From Thermoplasmata archaeon (GTDB taxonomy: Archaea > Thermoplasmatota > Thermoplasmata > Thermoplasmatales > Thermoplasmataceae): a stretch of DNA of 60,443 nucleotides. The stretch covers positions 1-60,443 of the forward strand of contig JAKAVO010000010.1 in assembly GCA_021817255.1 (NCBI GenBank), written 5' to 3'. The position numbers and the translations under genes are program-made. Shown here one piece after another: positions 1 through 8,423 of this stretch. Every line of letters starts with the position of its first letter. Positions within the stretch are counted from its first letter, which is position 1. The notes below the pieces were generated by a model, which saw only the letters and a list, made by a program, of their open reading frames with translations, did no database searches and had not been told where the DNA came from.

Positions 1-740
1 GTATCATCCCAGAAAGGTGGTTTAAACGCATAACCTCCACCCTGTATCCTGTGCCTTGTAGTCACGACTTTTTTCCCAGCCAGGTAGGGTGCAGATTCAG
101 GTTCCACGACAAAGCACTTCACATTTTTATTGTGATTTTTCAGGGCCCGCGAAGTTCCTACAAAAGTTCCGCCGGAACCGGCATAAGCAACAAAAGCATC
201 TATATGCCCTCCCATTTGCAGCCATATTTCCTGCCCGGTCGTCTCCTCGTGGGCTTTTGCCCCATCCGGGTTGTTAAACTGATCCGGCCTGTAAGCATTA
301 AGTTCTCTGGCAAGCTCCTTTGTCTTTTCCTCAACAAGATCAAGATCTTTGCCTGATACATAGCCCGATTTTCCACCAGGAGCCTGTGGAACAAGAACTA
401 CACGGGCACCGAGAGCAGATAGCATTCTTCTTCTCTCCACAGAATTGCCTTCTGACATGACAGCCACGAAATTGTATCCTTTCACTGCACAAACTATGGC
501 GAGCCCTGTTCCCATGTTGCCACTGGTTCTTTCAATTACCGTATCTCCCTGTTTGATCTTTCCCATTTTTTCCGCTTCATCTATGAACTTAAGGGCAACA
601 CGATCTTTTATGCTAAGCCCCGGATTGAAATATTCTAATTTTGCATAGATGTTTATTCCGCTGCCTCTGGAGATATTTGAAAGCTTTACAAGTGGGGTGT
701 TGCCTATGGCCCCTAAAACATTGTCTGAAAGTTCATTCAT
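1..740 (-). CDS. Cysteine synthase-type PLP enzyme, 3' end cut by window edge
   Basis: The protein belongs to the fold-type II PLP enzymes of the cysteine synthase/O-phosphoserine sulfhydrylase group, which make cysteine from an activated serine and sulfide. About 246 residues are visible and the C-terminus lies outside the window. Seen: GNTPLV (13-18), the Schiff-base lysine K45 in NPGLSIKDR, the substrate loop TSGN (72-75), a GSGGT phosphate-binding loop near 185, and HRIQGGGYAF near the cut end, matching the usual C-terminal pattern. The ATG at 740 lies 25 nt downstream of a TATA box, so the mRNA is probably leaderless. Whether the acceptor is O-acetylserine, O-phosphoserine or homocysteine (cystathionine synthase) cannot be told. 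Confidence 0.85.
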   Translation of the reverse strand, partial: MNELSDNVLGAIGNTPLVKLSNISRGSGINIYAKLEYFNPGLSIKDRVALKFIDEAEKMGKIKQGDTVIERTSGNMGTGLAIVCAVKGYNFVAVMSEGNSVERRRMLSALGARVVLVPQAPGGKSGYVSGKDLDLVEEKTKELARELNAYRPDQFNNPDGAKAHEETTGQEIWLQMGGHIDAFVAYAGSGGTFVGTSRALKNHNKNVKCFVVEPESAPYLAGKKVVTTRHRIQGGGYAFKPPFWDD

Positions 741-760
741 GTTTAAAGAAATAAGTGAAA

Positions 761-770
761 ATTATAAAAG
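761..770 (-). promoter_or_regulatory. TATA box of the cysteine synthase-type gene
   Basis: On the minus strand the sequence reads CTTTTATAAT, centred about 25 nt upstream of the ATG at 740. This is the spacing expected for an archaeal promoter giving a leaderless transcript. Confidence 0.5.
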
Positions 771-1008
771 GTTATGCCGATCACAAGCCCGAGATGAAAA
801 TAAAAACGCACCTGGAAAGCCTCTAAGTGATATCACATCCAATTGACAACTATCCGGAACCCCAGTTTCGATATCTTTTTCATGCAATCATAAATTAATC
901 ACCCTATTTATGAGGTTTAATTATTTTTGAAGAAAAAGATCCGGTAATCATTCATAAAAGAATAAGTATCGTTTAGATTAGAATTACTATTTAATACGAA
1001 GTAAACTA

Positions 1009-1016
1009 ATTTATAG
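1009..1016 (+). promoter_or_regulatory. TATA box of the heme-oxygenase-like gene
   Basis: ATTTATAG centred near 1013 lies 24 nt before the ATG at 1037, which supports that start and a leaderless mRNA. Confidence 0.5.
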
Positions 1017-1036
1017 CAAATCTCTATTCTATTTAC

Positions 1037-1936
1037 ATGGTAAGTTGCCCAGTTTGTTATGAGGGATTTAGCCATGGGGACTTCAAGAGACTTTCGCACC
1101 ATTTTACGAAGGAAACCGAAATAAGCGATTTTGAACATGTATCCTGGTTGAATAGAAACATTTCAAAATACAAAATTTCAGAGGATGGACTGGAAAAGAA
1201 AATTTCAGAGTTCTATTCACTGGATGGAATGAACATTAAAAAATGGATAATAACCCGTTTCATAGAAAGTTTTAGGGGAGAAAATCCACATCCATTCATT
1301 CTCAACATGCAAAAATATGATCAGAACCTGTTAAAGGGATATGCAGTTGAGCATCACCATTTCCTTAAACAGTGGATAAAGTCATGCGCATACGTTATAG
1401 CAAAGAGCGATTATGATGATATACACAATTATGAAATGGAAAATATAATGACCGAAATGCAGGGCACAGACAGAAAACATCCATCCCACCACGAACTTCT
1501 TTTGAGGCTTGGCGAGTCGCTGGGGCTTGGCAGAAATGAAATAATAAACAGCAAACCGCTTCCGGCGACTGAAAATGCGATACGGACCTGGGAATATATT
1601 GCTGAAAAGAAGTCATGGCTCGAGATAATGGCTGCAATGCATTCGCTGGAACTTGTCGCCAACAGGGATCTGGGCAGGTTTGGGGCTAAATATCCATATT
1701 TCAGCCCGGAATTCCTGAAAGATAAAAATGTAAGCCAGGAAGTGAAAGATTTTCTCAGGGAAGGATATGAAGCGGACATTTCTCATTCTTACATTGCCCT
1801 TGATCTTATAGATAAATATAAAACAGATTCGAACGTTGAAGATATTCAGACTGCCTATCTGGTTTCCTCCAGGGTATTTAGCTCCTATCTGGAAGCAAGA
1901 ATTGAAAGAGGTGAGATGTATAAAAACAAACAATGA
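1037..1936 (+). CDS. Zinc finger-heme-oxygenase-like (TenA/PqqC/CADD-type) protein
   Basis: 299 residues. The N-terminus carries a short C2H2-like finger (C4, C7, H21/H22). The rest is helical and resembles the heme-oxygenase-like fold of TenA, PqqC and CADD proteins. Candidate metal ligands are E105-H106-H107-H108, E204 in a MHSLE segment, and D247 with H250 in a DxxH arrangement, which recalls the diiron members of the fold (inference). Family members oxidise or cleave cofactors and amino acids; the substrate here is unknown. The gene overlaps the next one by 26 nt, so the two are probably translated together. No residue shows with certainty that it binds heme, iron or nothing. Confidence 0.6.
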   Translation: MVSCPVCYEGFSHGDFKRLSHHFTKETEISDFEHVSWLNRNISKYKISEDGLEKKISEFYSLDGMNIKKWIITRFIESFRGENPHPFILNMQKYDQNLLKGYAVEHHHFLKQWIKSCAYVIAKSDYDDIHNYEMENIMTEMQGTDRKHPSHHELLLRLGESLGLGRNEIINSKPLPATENAIRTWEYIAEKKSWLEIMAAMHSLELVANRDLGRFGAKYPYFSPEFLKDKNVSQEVKDFLREGYEADISHSYIALDLIDKYKTDSNVEDIQTAYLVSSRVFSSYLEARIERGEMYKNKQ

Positions 1937-2213
1937 AAAGGGCTGCGCATTATGCGATGCAACATGGGGCGAGTACTACAGGGAAATAGAAGGGGAAAAC
2001 ATGTTTTTCTGCTGCAATATATGTGCAGATATATTTGAAAATATGGTGAATGAGGTGAAAAAGCGAACCGGATGGGAGAAGATTGGCTACATTCAGCTTA
2101 TCGGAAACTACAGCAAAGGAAGGGAATGCAAAGCAACTTCCGGAAATGAAAGCTATAACTATTATTTCAGGACCTATGGGGATGGAAGGATGATGGCATT
2201 TCAGGACAGATAA
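1911..2213 (+). CDS. Ta0938-family small zinc-binding protein
   Basis: About 100 residues with a four-cysteine zinc site: C12xxC15 and C35xxC38 with aromatic residues between (WGEYY, MFFCC). The C-terminal half (GYIQLIGNYSKGRECK, YYFRTYGDGRMMAF) matches my memory of Ta0938, a structurally characterised Thermoplasma protein of unknown function. No ATG fits. A GTG at 1911 is the most likely start, with a TTG at 1902 as alternative; both lie inside the preceding gene, whose own stop is at 1936. The overlap suggests a shared function with the heme-oxygenase-like protein. Function is not known. Confidence 0.65.
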   Translation: MRCIKTNNEKGCALCDATWGEYYREIEGENMFFCCNICADIFENMVNEVKKRTGWEKIGYIQLIGNYSKGRECKATSGNESYNYYFRTYGDGRMMAFQDR

Positions 2214-2256
2214 CTAATCTCTGGTTACTGCTTAAACGGTTCGCAATGGTGAATTC

Positions 2257-2865
2257 TCAGCATGCACCGGGAGTTATAACATCGTTGAACAGGGAAACAT
2301 AGGCTGAATTGACCTTTGCTGTTACTGTGCTGAAATTACCTGGGTTTGGTTCATATCCCTTGTAATTTGTGTTTGTCTGCTTGTCCCAGTCAGAAACCTG
2401 TTTGCTGTCATATTTTATGCAATAGTCCTTTGCACCGGTGACGGTGGCAATTACTGCAGAATACCCAGATGGCGGGAATGATTCACTAAAACCTCCTTCT
2501 ATCATGGACCACTGCTGATTTGGGGAAAGCGTGAAAAGAAAGCAAACTATTCTTTTCTTATCAGGAAACTCTGCAACACACAGAGGTGCCGAGTTGCTGC
2601 TAACTGCCTGATCCTGGAGGGGCAGCGCACTTATGGCAAACTTCTCGTTAAAGCCGGAATTGTTAATATATACCGGCCAGAAAGCATTCCCGAAATAATA
2701 GGAATTCCTCAGCAACAGGAAGGATTGCACTGAACTGGTATTGTTTTTAAAAGTCCATTCAACTGTGCCATTGCGCACATCGTGCCATGACCAGCTAACC
2801 GAAACCTCGGAAAGAGTCTCAGGAATTCTCTTTTCCAGTATTATTCCACCAACCACGTCTGTCAT
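2257..2865 (-). CDS. Hypothetical protein, beta-rich
   Basis: 202 residues that I do not recognise. The composition (Ser, Thr, Asn, Val, aromatic residues; SWSWHDVRNGTVEWTF near 24-39) suggests a beta-sandwich. There is no clear signal peptide or membrane segment, and the cysteines show no metal-site spacing. A TATA-like AAATATAG about 24 nt upstream of the ATG at 2865 supports the start and a monocistronic transcript. The neighbouring sulfur genes have the same orientation but lie upstream with a 68-nt gap, so linkage is uncertain. Confidence 0.6.
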   Translation of the reverse strand: MTDVVGGIILEKRIPETLSEVSVSWSWHDVRNGTVEWTFKNNTSSVQSFLLLRNSYYFGNAFWPVYINNSGFNEKFAISALPLQDQAVSSNSAPLCVAEFPDKKRIVCFLFTLSPNQQWSMIEGGFSESFPPSGYSAVIATVTGAKDYCIKYDSKQVSDWDKQTNTNYKGYEPNPGNFSTVTAKVNSAYVSLFNDVITPGAC

Positions 2866-2933
2866 GATTATCTTAAGGGCGTAAAACTATATTTGGCTTT
2901 GGGTACATTTGGAAAACAGGTTAAAATTTTTGC

Positions 2934-3542
2934 TCAATCAACTGTAGGAAATGATTTCAGAATCCACTGTGACATTCCACCCTTTACAGTGCAGGCGTTA
3001 AAGCCATATTCTGACAATATCTTAGCTGCTTCCCTGCTTCTATTGCCATGGGCGCAAATGACTGCGTACTTTTTCCCAATGTTCATTTTCAAGAGTGCAT
3101 TGTCTATTTCGCTTAAGGGAATATTCAGTGAACCCTCAATAAAACCGGATTTCAGTTCTTCCCTTTCCCTTACGTCTATTATTTCAAATTCTTGAAAGCT
3201 GTGCATTAAAGTGCCAACATCTATGGAATTGATTCTTGCAACGGGCAAACCCATTTCAGCCCACTTCCCAATGCCCTCACAGAACATGAAACTTACAGGT
3301 ATGCCATACTCAGTGGCAAGCCTCTCAGCATATTCGCCTATAGCCCTGAACGAGGCAAAAATTGCAACATTGCTATGATTCTTCCCAACAAGCCTTTCCA
3401 GTATTTCTTCCCATGGTTCAGATGATAATGGATGGCTTATTGCGCCTTCCGGAAATCCTATTTCAAGGTATGGCGCAGGATCAACATCTATAAGCACTGT
3501 TCCCGGGTTTTCCAGTTCAGCCCTTATTTTTCCTGCTTCCAT
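2934..3542 (-). CDS. Tandem rhodanese-domain sulfurtransferase
   Basis: 202 residues with two rhodanese-like domains. The C-terminal domain (about 105-202) has the start DVREREEL, the nucleophile C163 in CAHGNRS, and KGGMSQW, so it should carry a cysteine persulfide. The N-terminal domain (about 1-100) keeps the fold pattern LIDVDPAPYLEIGF but has IFASFRA where the active-site cysteine would be, so it is probably inactive. The ATG overlaps the stop of the upstream metallo-hydrolase (TGATG), showing translational coupling. The likely role is passing sulfane sulfur to or from that dioxygenase. Confidence 0.85.
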   Translation of the reverse strand: MEAGKIRAELENPGTVLIDVDPAPYLEIGFPEGAISHPLSSEPWEEILERLVGKNHSNVAIFASFRAIGEYAERLATEYGIPVSFMFCEGIGKWAEMGLPVARINSIDVGTLMHSFQEFEIIDVREREELKSGFIEGSLNIPLSEIDNALLKMNIGKKYAVICAHGNRSREAAKILSEYGFNACTVKGGMSQWILKSFPTVD

Positions 3543-4321
3543 CAGCCCACCTCTGAAATTTTATAATATGCACTTTCACTGAGGTTCCAGTTTCTTATTT
3601 CCCTGGCATTGGGAGGTGGAGGTTTCAGCGTTTTCAAGATCAGGCTGGAAAATTCTTCGAAAGACTTAGCCTGCAAAAATTTGTTGTGCCTCTTTTCATA
3701 TCCTATTGTGGAACTGAATTTAGGGCTAAGAAAAAGTCCACCGCACGATGATGAACCAGTATGGGCCGGGAAAATCTCCACGTAATCATGCAGGCTTAGA
3801 AATTTATTGAATAGAGTATCATACTGGCCTTTTATTGCTTCCATGATCATTTTTTCGTCTTCATAAACAAGGTCTGGCCTTCCCACATCACCAACAAACA
3901 GCGAGTCTCCAGTGAACACACACCATGCTTCTTCTCCTCTCGAGCCGTCAATAACTTTTAGCGCTATATTATCCGGAGTGTGGCCGGCAGCCAGTAAAAT
4001 TTCAACCTTCAGGTTTCCCATGGCAATAACCTGATTATCCTTCAGTTTGTTGAATTCAAAATTGTTTGGGGCATTTTCACCCATAGACACTCTAACTCCA
4101 AGTTCATTGCACAGCGCTTTTGCTGCAGAGTAATGGTCTGCATGGACATGAGTATCCACAACGTGCTCAATGTACAATCTCTCCTTTGCAGCACGAATCA
4201 CATAATTCTTGTATCCCAAAGAATAGAGGGGGTCAACCACCATTGCCTTGCCTGTAATTTCATCTCCAATTATGTAGGAAGAACAAGAATTTGCCTGATC
4301 AAAAATTGGAATAAGTTTCAT
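3542..4321 (-). CDS. ETHE1-like persulfide dioxygenase (MBL fold)
   Basis: 259 residues of the metallo-beta-lactamase fold. HVHADH (58-63) supplies the metal site; LAAGHTPDN, FTGDSLFVGDVGRPDL and FPAHTGSSSCGG follow in the usual order. The GDVGRPDL segment is typical of ETHE1-type persulfide dioxygenases, which oxidise glutathione or protein persulfide to sulfite, rather than of glyoxalase II. The downstream gene, overlapping by 1 nt, encodes a rhodanese, a pairing known from bacterial sulfide-detoxification enzymes. The thiol carrier in an archaeon is unknown. Initiation at the ATG at 4321 is supported by a TATA-like TTTTTTAATG about 26 nt upstream. Confidence 0.85.
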   Translation of the reverse strand: MKLIPIFDQANSCSSYIIGDEITGKAMVVDPLYSLGYKNYVIRAAKERLYIEHVVDTHVHADHYSAAKALCNELGVRVSMGENAPNNFEFNKLKDNQVIAMGNLKVEILLAAGHTPDNIALKVIDGSRGEEAWCVFTGDSLFVGDVGRPDLVYEDEKMIMEAIKGQYDTLFNKFLSLHDYVEIFPAHTGSSSCGGLFLSPKFSSTIGYEKRHNKFLQAKSFEEFSSLILKTLKPPPPNAREIRNWNLSESAYYKISEVG

Positions 4322-4628
4322 TTCTGACTGAAATAAAAGTTCATTAAAAAACTTGCCGTATTCCCATTTGCGACAAAAGAAGTTAATGGATTGGCATTAG
4401 AAAATTCACTCCATTTCAGCAATAATTCAAATTTATCCCGCCAATCTGGAGAAACTGTTTATTTTCCATATCAACATTTCAATGCCGCCAATACTATTAA
4501 TTTATTTCTGCTGAATATGGATTCCCACTCTTTATTGATCAACTTGCACCATATATGGATGCCGTTGCTGGTTGAACCATAATAATTAATATACTTTCTC
4601 CGGTTTTCTTATCTGGAAGTGTGGCCAT
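4322..4628. other. AT-rich intergenic stretch, no gene seen
   Basis: Beyond the promoter of the dioxygenase at its left end I see no coding pattern or RNA gene. One open frame of 63 codons at 4391-4582 has the composition of random AT-rich DNA. A 10-bp palindrome, CCATATATGG, occurs near 4551. Confidence 0.4.
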
Positions 4629-5023
4629 TTGGAAAATAACGACATCACACACCTGTCAGGCGAGGATCTGAAAGCAAAGGTGGCAGAATGGAAGAAAAGA
4701 AATCAGGAAGCCAGAACAGAACTGGAAAAACTGGGAAAAGACCTGGAAAGAATATTGGGCATGCAGAAGGAAGCAAAAGCAATATTGCTCAGAATGAACG
4801 AATAAAAATTCTCAGGGAACTGGCATCTCTTAACGCAACGCATTCAGCAATCCATCTCGAAATGGTGGAAACTGAAAAATCCATCGTGATCGAATTGTTC
4901 CACCTTTCAGGATATCTTGCCGAGATAAGGAATACCAGGAATCATCCTGATATTGAAGGGCTGGAAGAGGAATTTTCAATATTTTTTGAAAAATATCTCC
5001 AGAAGGGATTGAGAATAGAATAA
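4629..5023 (+). pseudogene. Coiled-coil protein gene split by a -1 frameshift
   Basis: Frame A runs from a TTG at 4629 to TAA at 4803-4805 (58 residues) and gives a regular heptad-like helix (LKAKVAEWKKRNQEAR, LERILGMQKEAKAILLRMNE). From about 4800 the adjacent frame continues the same character (RIKILRELASLNATHSAIHL) to a stop at 5021-5023, but has no good start there. Its open stretch before 4800, from an ATG at 4688, is Lys/Gly/Ser-rich and looks non-coding. Joining them with one -1 shift near 4798-4806 gives a sensible protein of about 131 residues with a long helix and an acidic tail. It may be a mutation, a sequence error or two coupled small genes. Function unknown. Confidence 0.5.
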
Positions 5024-5149
5024 AGAAGGAGATTATCACAGGAATAGATTAAATGATCCATCGATCTGCACTGTAATATTTTCAACTATGCAGGTTCTCC
5101 GCAATTATTCACACTGGCAATTTTATATTTCCCGGTAATGGGCTTAAAT

Positions 5150-5545
5150 ATGTTTAAAGCATGCAATTCTACGAACAACGATCAAAAATATAACATGTCC
5201 ACAGTAACTGACCATATGGCAAACGAAAGGACTTACCTTGCATGGGTAAGAACGGGAATTGCAGTGATGGCACTGGGATTTGTGGTTGCAAAATTTGGCA
5301 TAATAATCAAGGAACTGGTGCCCAACTCTTCAAATGTTTCTTCTCCGTTCTCGGCTTCCATAGGCATAGTTCTTGTTCTTTCAGGAGGATTTATGCAGGT
5401 AATGGCGCTGAGAAGCTTCATCAGGAACAAAGGAAGCATAGAATCCGGAACTTTTAAGCCATCGTCTTCTGCAGTGGTGGTATCAGGAATCCTCATACTC
5501 ATGATAGCTGTTCTTTTAATCGCCTATATGGTCTTAACTCTCTGA
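5150..5545 (+). CDS. DUF202 (YidH-like) membrane protein
   Basis: 131 residues. The DUF202 signature MANERTYLAWVRTGIAV sits at the first membrane helix; three helices follow in total (about 35-55, 66-88, 108-130). DUF202 proteins are small membrane proteins without an established function. I take the ATG at 5150 because the TATA-like TTTTATATTT near 5123 is about 26 nt upstream; an ATG at 5138 would add four residues. It converges on the permease-like gene with a 1-nt gap. Confidence 0.8.
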   Translation: MFKACNSTNNDQKYNMSTVTDHMANERTYLAWVRTGIAVMALGFVVAKFGIIIKELVPNSSNVSSPFSASIGIVLVLSGGFMQVMALRSFIRNKGSIESGTFKPSSSAVVVSGILILMIAVLLIAYMVLTL

Positions 5546-5546
5546 T

Positions 5547-7121
5547 TCAATATCTGTAATACCTCTTTATTGACACATAGAAAGTTGCAATTGAAATTCC
5601 AACTATGGAAGAAACAAATATGAATGGCGAAAGATCGAATATGGATAAGTGGTTTAACATTATCACTCCAGTTGCAGGCGTTCTCAGAAAATAGCTATTG
5701 AGTTCCTCAACATTTAAGACAGGAATCAGCCCTTCTACAACGTTATATGTCCTCAGGCTTTGAAGCACAGGCAGGTAAAGATCACTGTTAAAGCCAAAAA
5801 ATGAGATGGTAAGAGCCAGCCCAAGCGTACTGTAGAGAGATGAAATTACGGGATATACAGCGACCAGAAATATGGTAAGCATGGTCTTGGGAGTGGGTTT
5901 GCCGATGAAATATACACCAACGAGCAGGTACAGTGATGCAAAAACCAGAAATGCGGCAAGGCTGAAAATATAGAGGTAAATAAAGGCCAGAATGGATATG
6001 GAATCATGTAGAATTGAATAGGCCAGGATATCCGTTGCAACAAATGCGACCCCTTCAAACATGGACATAGCAATGATGGAAGAATAGAACTCATTTGCAA
6101 TTACGTACCATCTCTTTCTGGGCATTGACAAATAATATCTGTAAACTGAAGCGTTGAAGATTGGCACGAAGAGCATCAACACCATGATTAGGGCAACCAG
6201 AAGAGTCAGTTCCGAGGCCAGGCCCCCAAACCCGGTGTTTAAGAAACCTGAAAAAAAGGAATTTGAAGAGACACTGCTTGCAAACGTTGTGCCGATAGGA
6301 GTCCCATTTACAAAGAAAGTTATGTTCTGCGCTTCGTTCATTGCAAGAAGAGCCTGTTCACTTGAATTTAAGGCATAAAGCCTGTTAAAAGAATAATTGC
6401 CAAGGAAAATCATTGGGCCGACAGAGTTATTGTTTTGTGGGTTGTAAGTGTGGTAGGAGAGGTTATAACTCTGGTTTGCAGACCCGTATGCAATGAAAAC
6501 AGAGGAAAGGCCATAATATCCAAGTTTGGGAGATGGCAAAAATGCTATATGGAAATTGCCTTGAGATGATTTAGTGTGGAAATTTACCATTGGGAAACTG
6601 TTGAAACGAAACATTGAATCTTTCTGGCACTGGATAAGCTGATTTCTGGAATTTAGCACTGAGTAATTCATGACAAAATAATTTATAATTGCATTTTCTT
6701 TATTTCTGAACACTGGCGCCATGTGGTTCATTACGATTGTGGAATTCAATGTAAGAATACCCGAGCCATTTGTAGTTCGCGAGAAATATAAATTGGTCTG
6801 GTACATTTGATCTGTAAGCAAATTCCTGTCAACAGCCGAAACATTCAATCTCAATGAAAAGTTGCCAGCGGCATTGAGCTTGTTGTCTAGAAGGTAATAA
6901 AACTCGGGGGAAGACGAACTGTTTGCGGGATTTATGGGATATGATGATCCACTGGAAAATGGCATGCTGAGCCAAAATTGATTCGAATCACTGGTTGGAA
7001 TTTGTGTGTTCTCTATAACAATTGCAGGAAAGATGAGAACACATGCAAGGGCCAAAGCTATAATAATTTTAGGCCTCATTTTTGAACGGACAGTGCTTAA
7101 AATATCCCTAAATATATTCAT
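5547..7121 (-). CDS. Permease-like membrane protein with large outer domain (ABC-2-like)
   Basis: 524 residues: one membrane helix near 18-36, a Ser/Asn-rich domain of about 260 residues (40-300) that is probably outside the cell, then about six helices (from about 304). The C-terminal half has the look of ABC-2-type permeases, including YLSMPRKRWYVIANEF before a helix pair. No ATPase gene is adjacent, so it either pairs with a distant ATPase or has another role. Many NxS/T sites in the outer domain would allow N-glycosylation. The start at 7121 is backed by a TATA-like TTTTTATATTT about 26 nt upstream. The assignment is by topology only. Confidence 0.5.
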   Translation of the reverse strand: MNIFRDILSTVRSKMRPKIIIALALACVLIFPAIVIENTQIPTSDSNQFWLSMPFSSGSSYPINPANSSSSPEFYYLLDNKLNAAGNFSLRLNVSAVDRNLLTDQMYQTNLYFSRTTNGSGILTLNSTIVMNHMAPVFRNKENAIINYFVMNYSVLNSRNQLIQCQKDSMFRFNSFPMVNFHTKSSQGNFHIAFLPSPKLGYYGLSSVFIAYGSANQSYNLSYHTYNPQNNNSVGPMIFLGNYSFNRLYALNSSEQALLAMNEAQNITFFVNGTPIGTTFASSVSSNSFFSGFLNTGFGGLASELTLLVALIMVLMLFVPIFNASVYRYYLSMPRKRWYVIANEFYSSIIAMSMFEGVAFVATDILAYSILHDSISILAFIYLYIFSLAAFLVFASLYLLVGVYFIGKPTPKTMLTIFLVAVYPVISSLYSTLGLALTISFFGFNSDLYLPVLQSLRTYNVVEGLIPVLNVEELNSYFLRTPATGVIMLNHLSIFDLSPFIFVSSIVGISIATFYVSIKRYYRY

Positions 7122-7190
7122 CGCAGGTTAAATGAATACTGAGAAAATATAAAAAATTAACGCAATTCTAACTAACTGATGCAATTGTGC

Positions 7191-7505
7191 TTATTCAGGC
7201 CTGTTTATGCTTCTCTCTGAATCAAATCCCTCTGGATAACGTTTTCTCAATTTGGAAATATTTCTGTCTGCGATTTCAGAGGGGGCAACTCCCAGAACCC
7301 TGGCACCCTCAAAGATATACCACAACACATCTCCCAGTTCGTCAATAAGTTTCTCCCTATCCATTTCATGCCCCTGAAACAGATGCTTTTTCACCAGATC
7401 TGCAAACTCTCCCGATTCTCCTGTAAGCCCCAGGGCAACCATAATTATATCAGAACCATTTGGGGAAGTTCTTTCCTGCTTTCTGGCGTATTCTTCAAAC
7501 TCCAT
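7191..7505 (-). CDS. MazG-like nucleotide pyrophosphohydrolase
   Basis: 104 residues covering one MazG domain. The metal-binding pattern of this all-alpha NTP-PPase family is present: GLTGESGEFADLVKK (about 28-42) and ELGDVLWYIFEGA (about 56-68). Such enzymes hydrolyse (d)NTPs to NMP and PPi and are regarded as house-cleaning enzymes; the preferred nucleotide cannot be read from the sequence. The gene stands alone, with a TATA-like element in the AT-rich upstream region. Confidence 0.85.
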   Translation of the reverse strand: MEFEEYARKQERTSPNGSDIIMVALGLTGESGEFADLVKKHLFQGHEMDREKLIDELGDVLWYIFEGARVLGVAPSEIADRNISKLRKRYPEGFDSERSINRPE

Positions 7506-7657
7506 GCCATTAAATAATTTTACTCTATAATAATCTTGTTAAAATAAATATTGTTGATGCGTGAGTTAAAGTGAAATTGTAAACATAGTTTGAAGGATAT
7601 AAATAGGTACTGTCACACAATGGAAAATCATTTTAACCATTAATTCAATAACCAATT

Positions 7658-8413
7658 ATGACAGGAGAAGTTGATCCCTCAAGGAGAGGTTTTCTTAAGG
7701 CTGTAGTAGGTCTGTCTGCTGTTGCTGCAGTTGGCGGGCTTGGCAAAGGAGTGGTTCAAAACCTTATTACACCTTCCGTTGGTCTTACAAGTTTTCCCGA
7801 GACATTACTTTACTGGAATGATCCAAGTTTACCAAGCAGTGCACCAGTACCTCTAAAGGCCAGCCAGTTTGAGGCTGAGTCTCCAAGCGTTTGGATTTAC
7901 TATTATCCACTTTCAGATGAGCCCAATTTTATAATACGGTTTAAAGAATCAGTGCCACCAACAAAAGTGACCATTGATGCAACAGGAGTTTCTTATCCAT
8001 TTACCGGTGGCGTCGGGCCTGGAAACTCTATAGTTTCATACAGTGCGATCTGCCAGCACCTGGGCTGCATTCCCCCGGTTATCCACTATTATCCGCCAAG
8101 CCAGGAAAGCACTTTGCCGTCAAATGTTGTCAGCGTTCTTAAAACATATAACCAGACAAAGCCAACCCACGGAGTTGTACACTGCAATTGCCATGGAAGC
8201 ACTTACGATCCATTTAGGGGGGCAGGAATTATTACTCATCCGACACAAAGCCCATTGCCTTTCGTGACCTTGAAATATGACCCTCTTACAGACAACCTTT
8301 ATGCAAAAAAGTTAACAGGGCCAGTAGTATTTGGGCATCCATCGGACCTTACAGGCGGCAATGCAATAAGCAATCTGGGGAAAACGACAGTTACAAAACT
8401 TGCCGCCAGCTAA
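7658..8413 (+). CDS. Rieske iron-sulfur protein (Tat-anchored)
   Basis: 251 residues. A twin-arginine motif (RRGFLK, R9-R10) precedes a hydrophobic anchor (about 14-36), so the folded protein should be exported and tethered to the outer membrane face. The 2Fe-2S site is complete: C132-Q-H134-L-G-C137 and C176-N-C178-H179-G-S, giving two Cys and two His ligands plus the disulfide pair C137/C178. It should take electrons from quinol at the cytochrome b encoded 10 nt downstream and pass them to a copper protein or oxidase. Two TATA-like boxes lie upstream (near 7592 and 7634); the second would give a leaderless start. Confidence 0.92.
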   Translation: MTGEVDPSRRGFLKAVVGLSAVAAVGGLGKGVVQNLITPSVGLTSFPETLLYWNDPSLPSSAPVPLKASQFEAESPSVWIYYYPLSDEPNFIIRFKESVPPTKVTIDATGVSYPFTGGVGPGNSIVSYSAICQHLGCIPPVIHYYPPSQESTLPSNVVSVLKTYNQTKPTHGVVHCNCHGSTYDPFRGAGIITHPTQSPLPFVTLKYDPLTDNLYAKKLTGPVVFGHPSDLTGGNAISNLGKTTVTKLAAS

Positions 8414-8423
8414 AGGTGAATCT

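Noticed and set aside
4391-4582. Open frame of 63 codons on the plus strand
   Set aside because: It is Asn/Leu/His-rich like translated AT-rich DNA, has no promoter or ribosome-binding site and no recognisable domain.
4688-4800. N-terminal part of the frame starting at ATG 4688
   Set aside because: It overlaps a better coding frame (4629-4805), and its Lys/Gly/Ser-rich sequence looks like a shifted reading of that helix.
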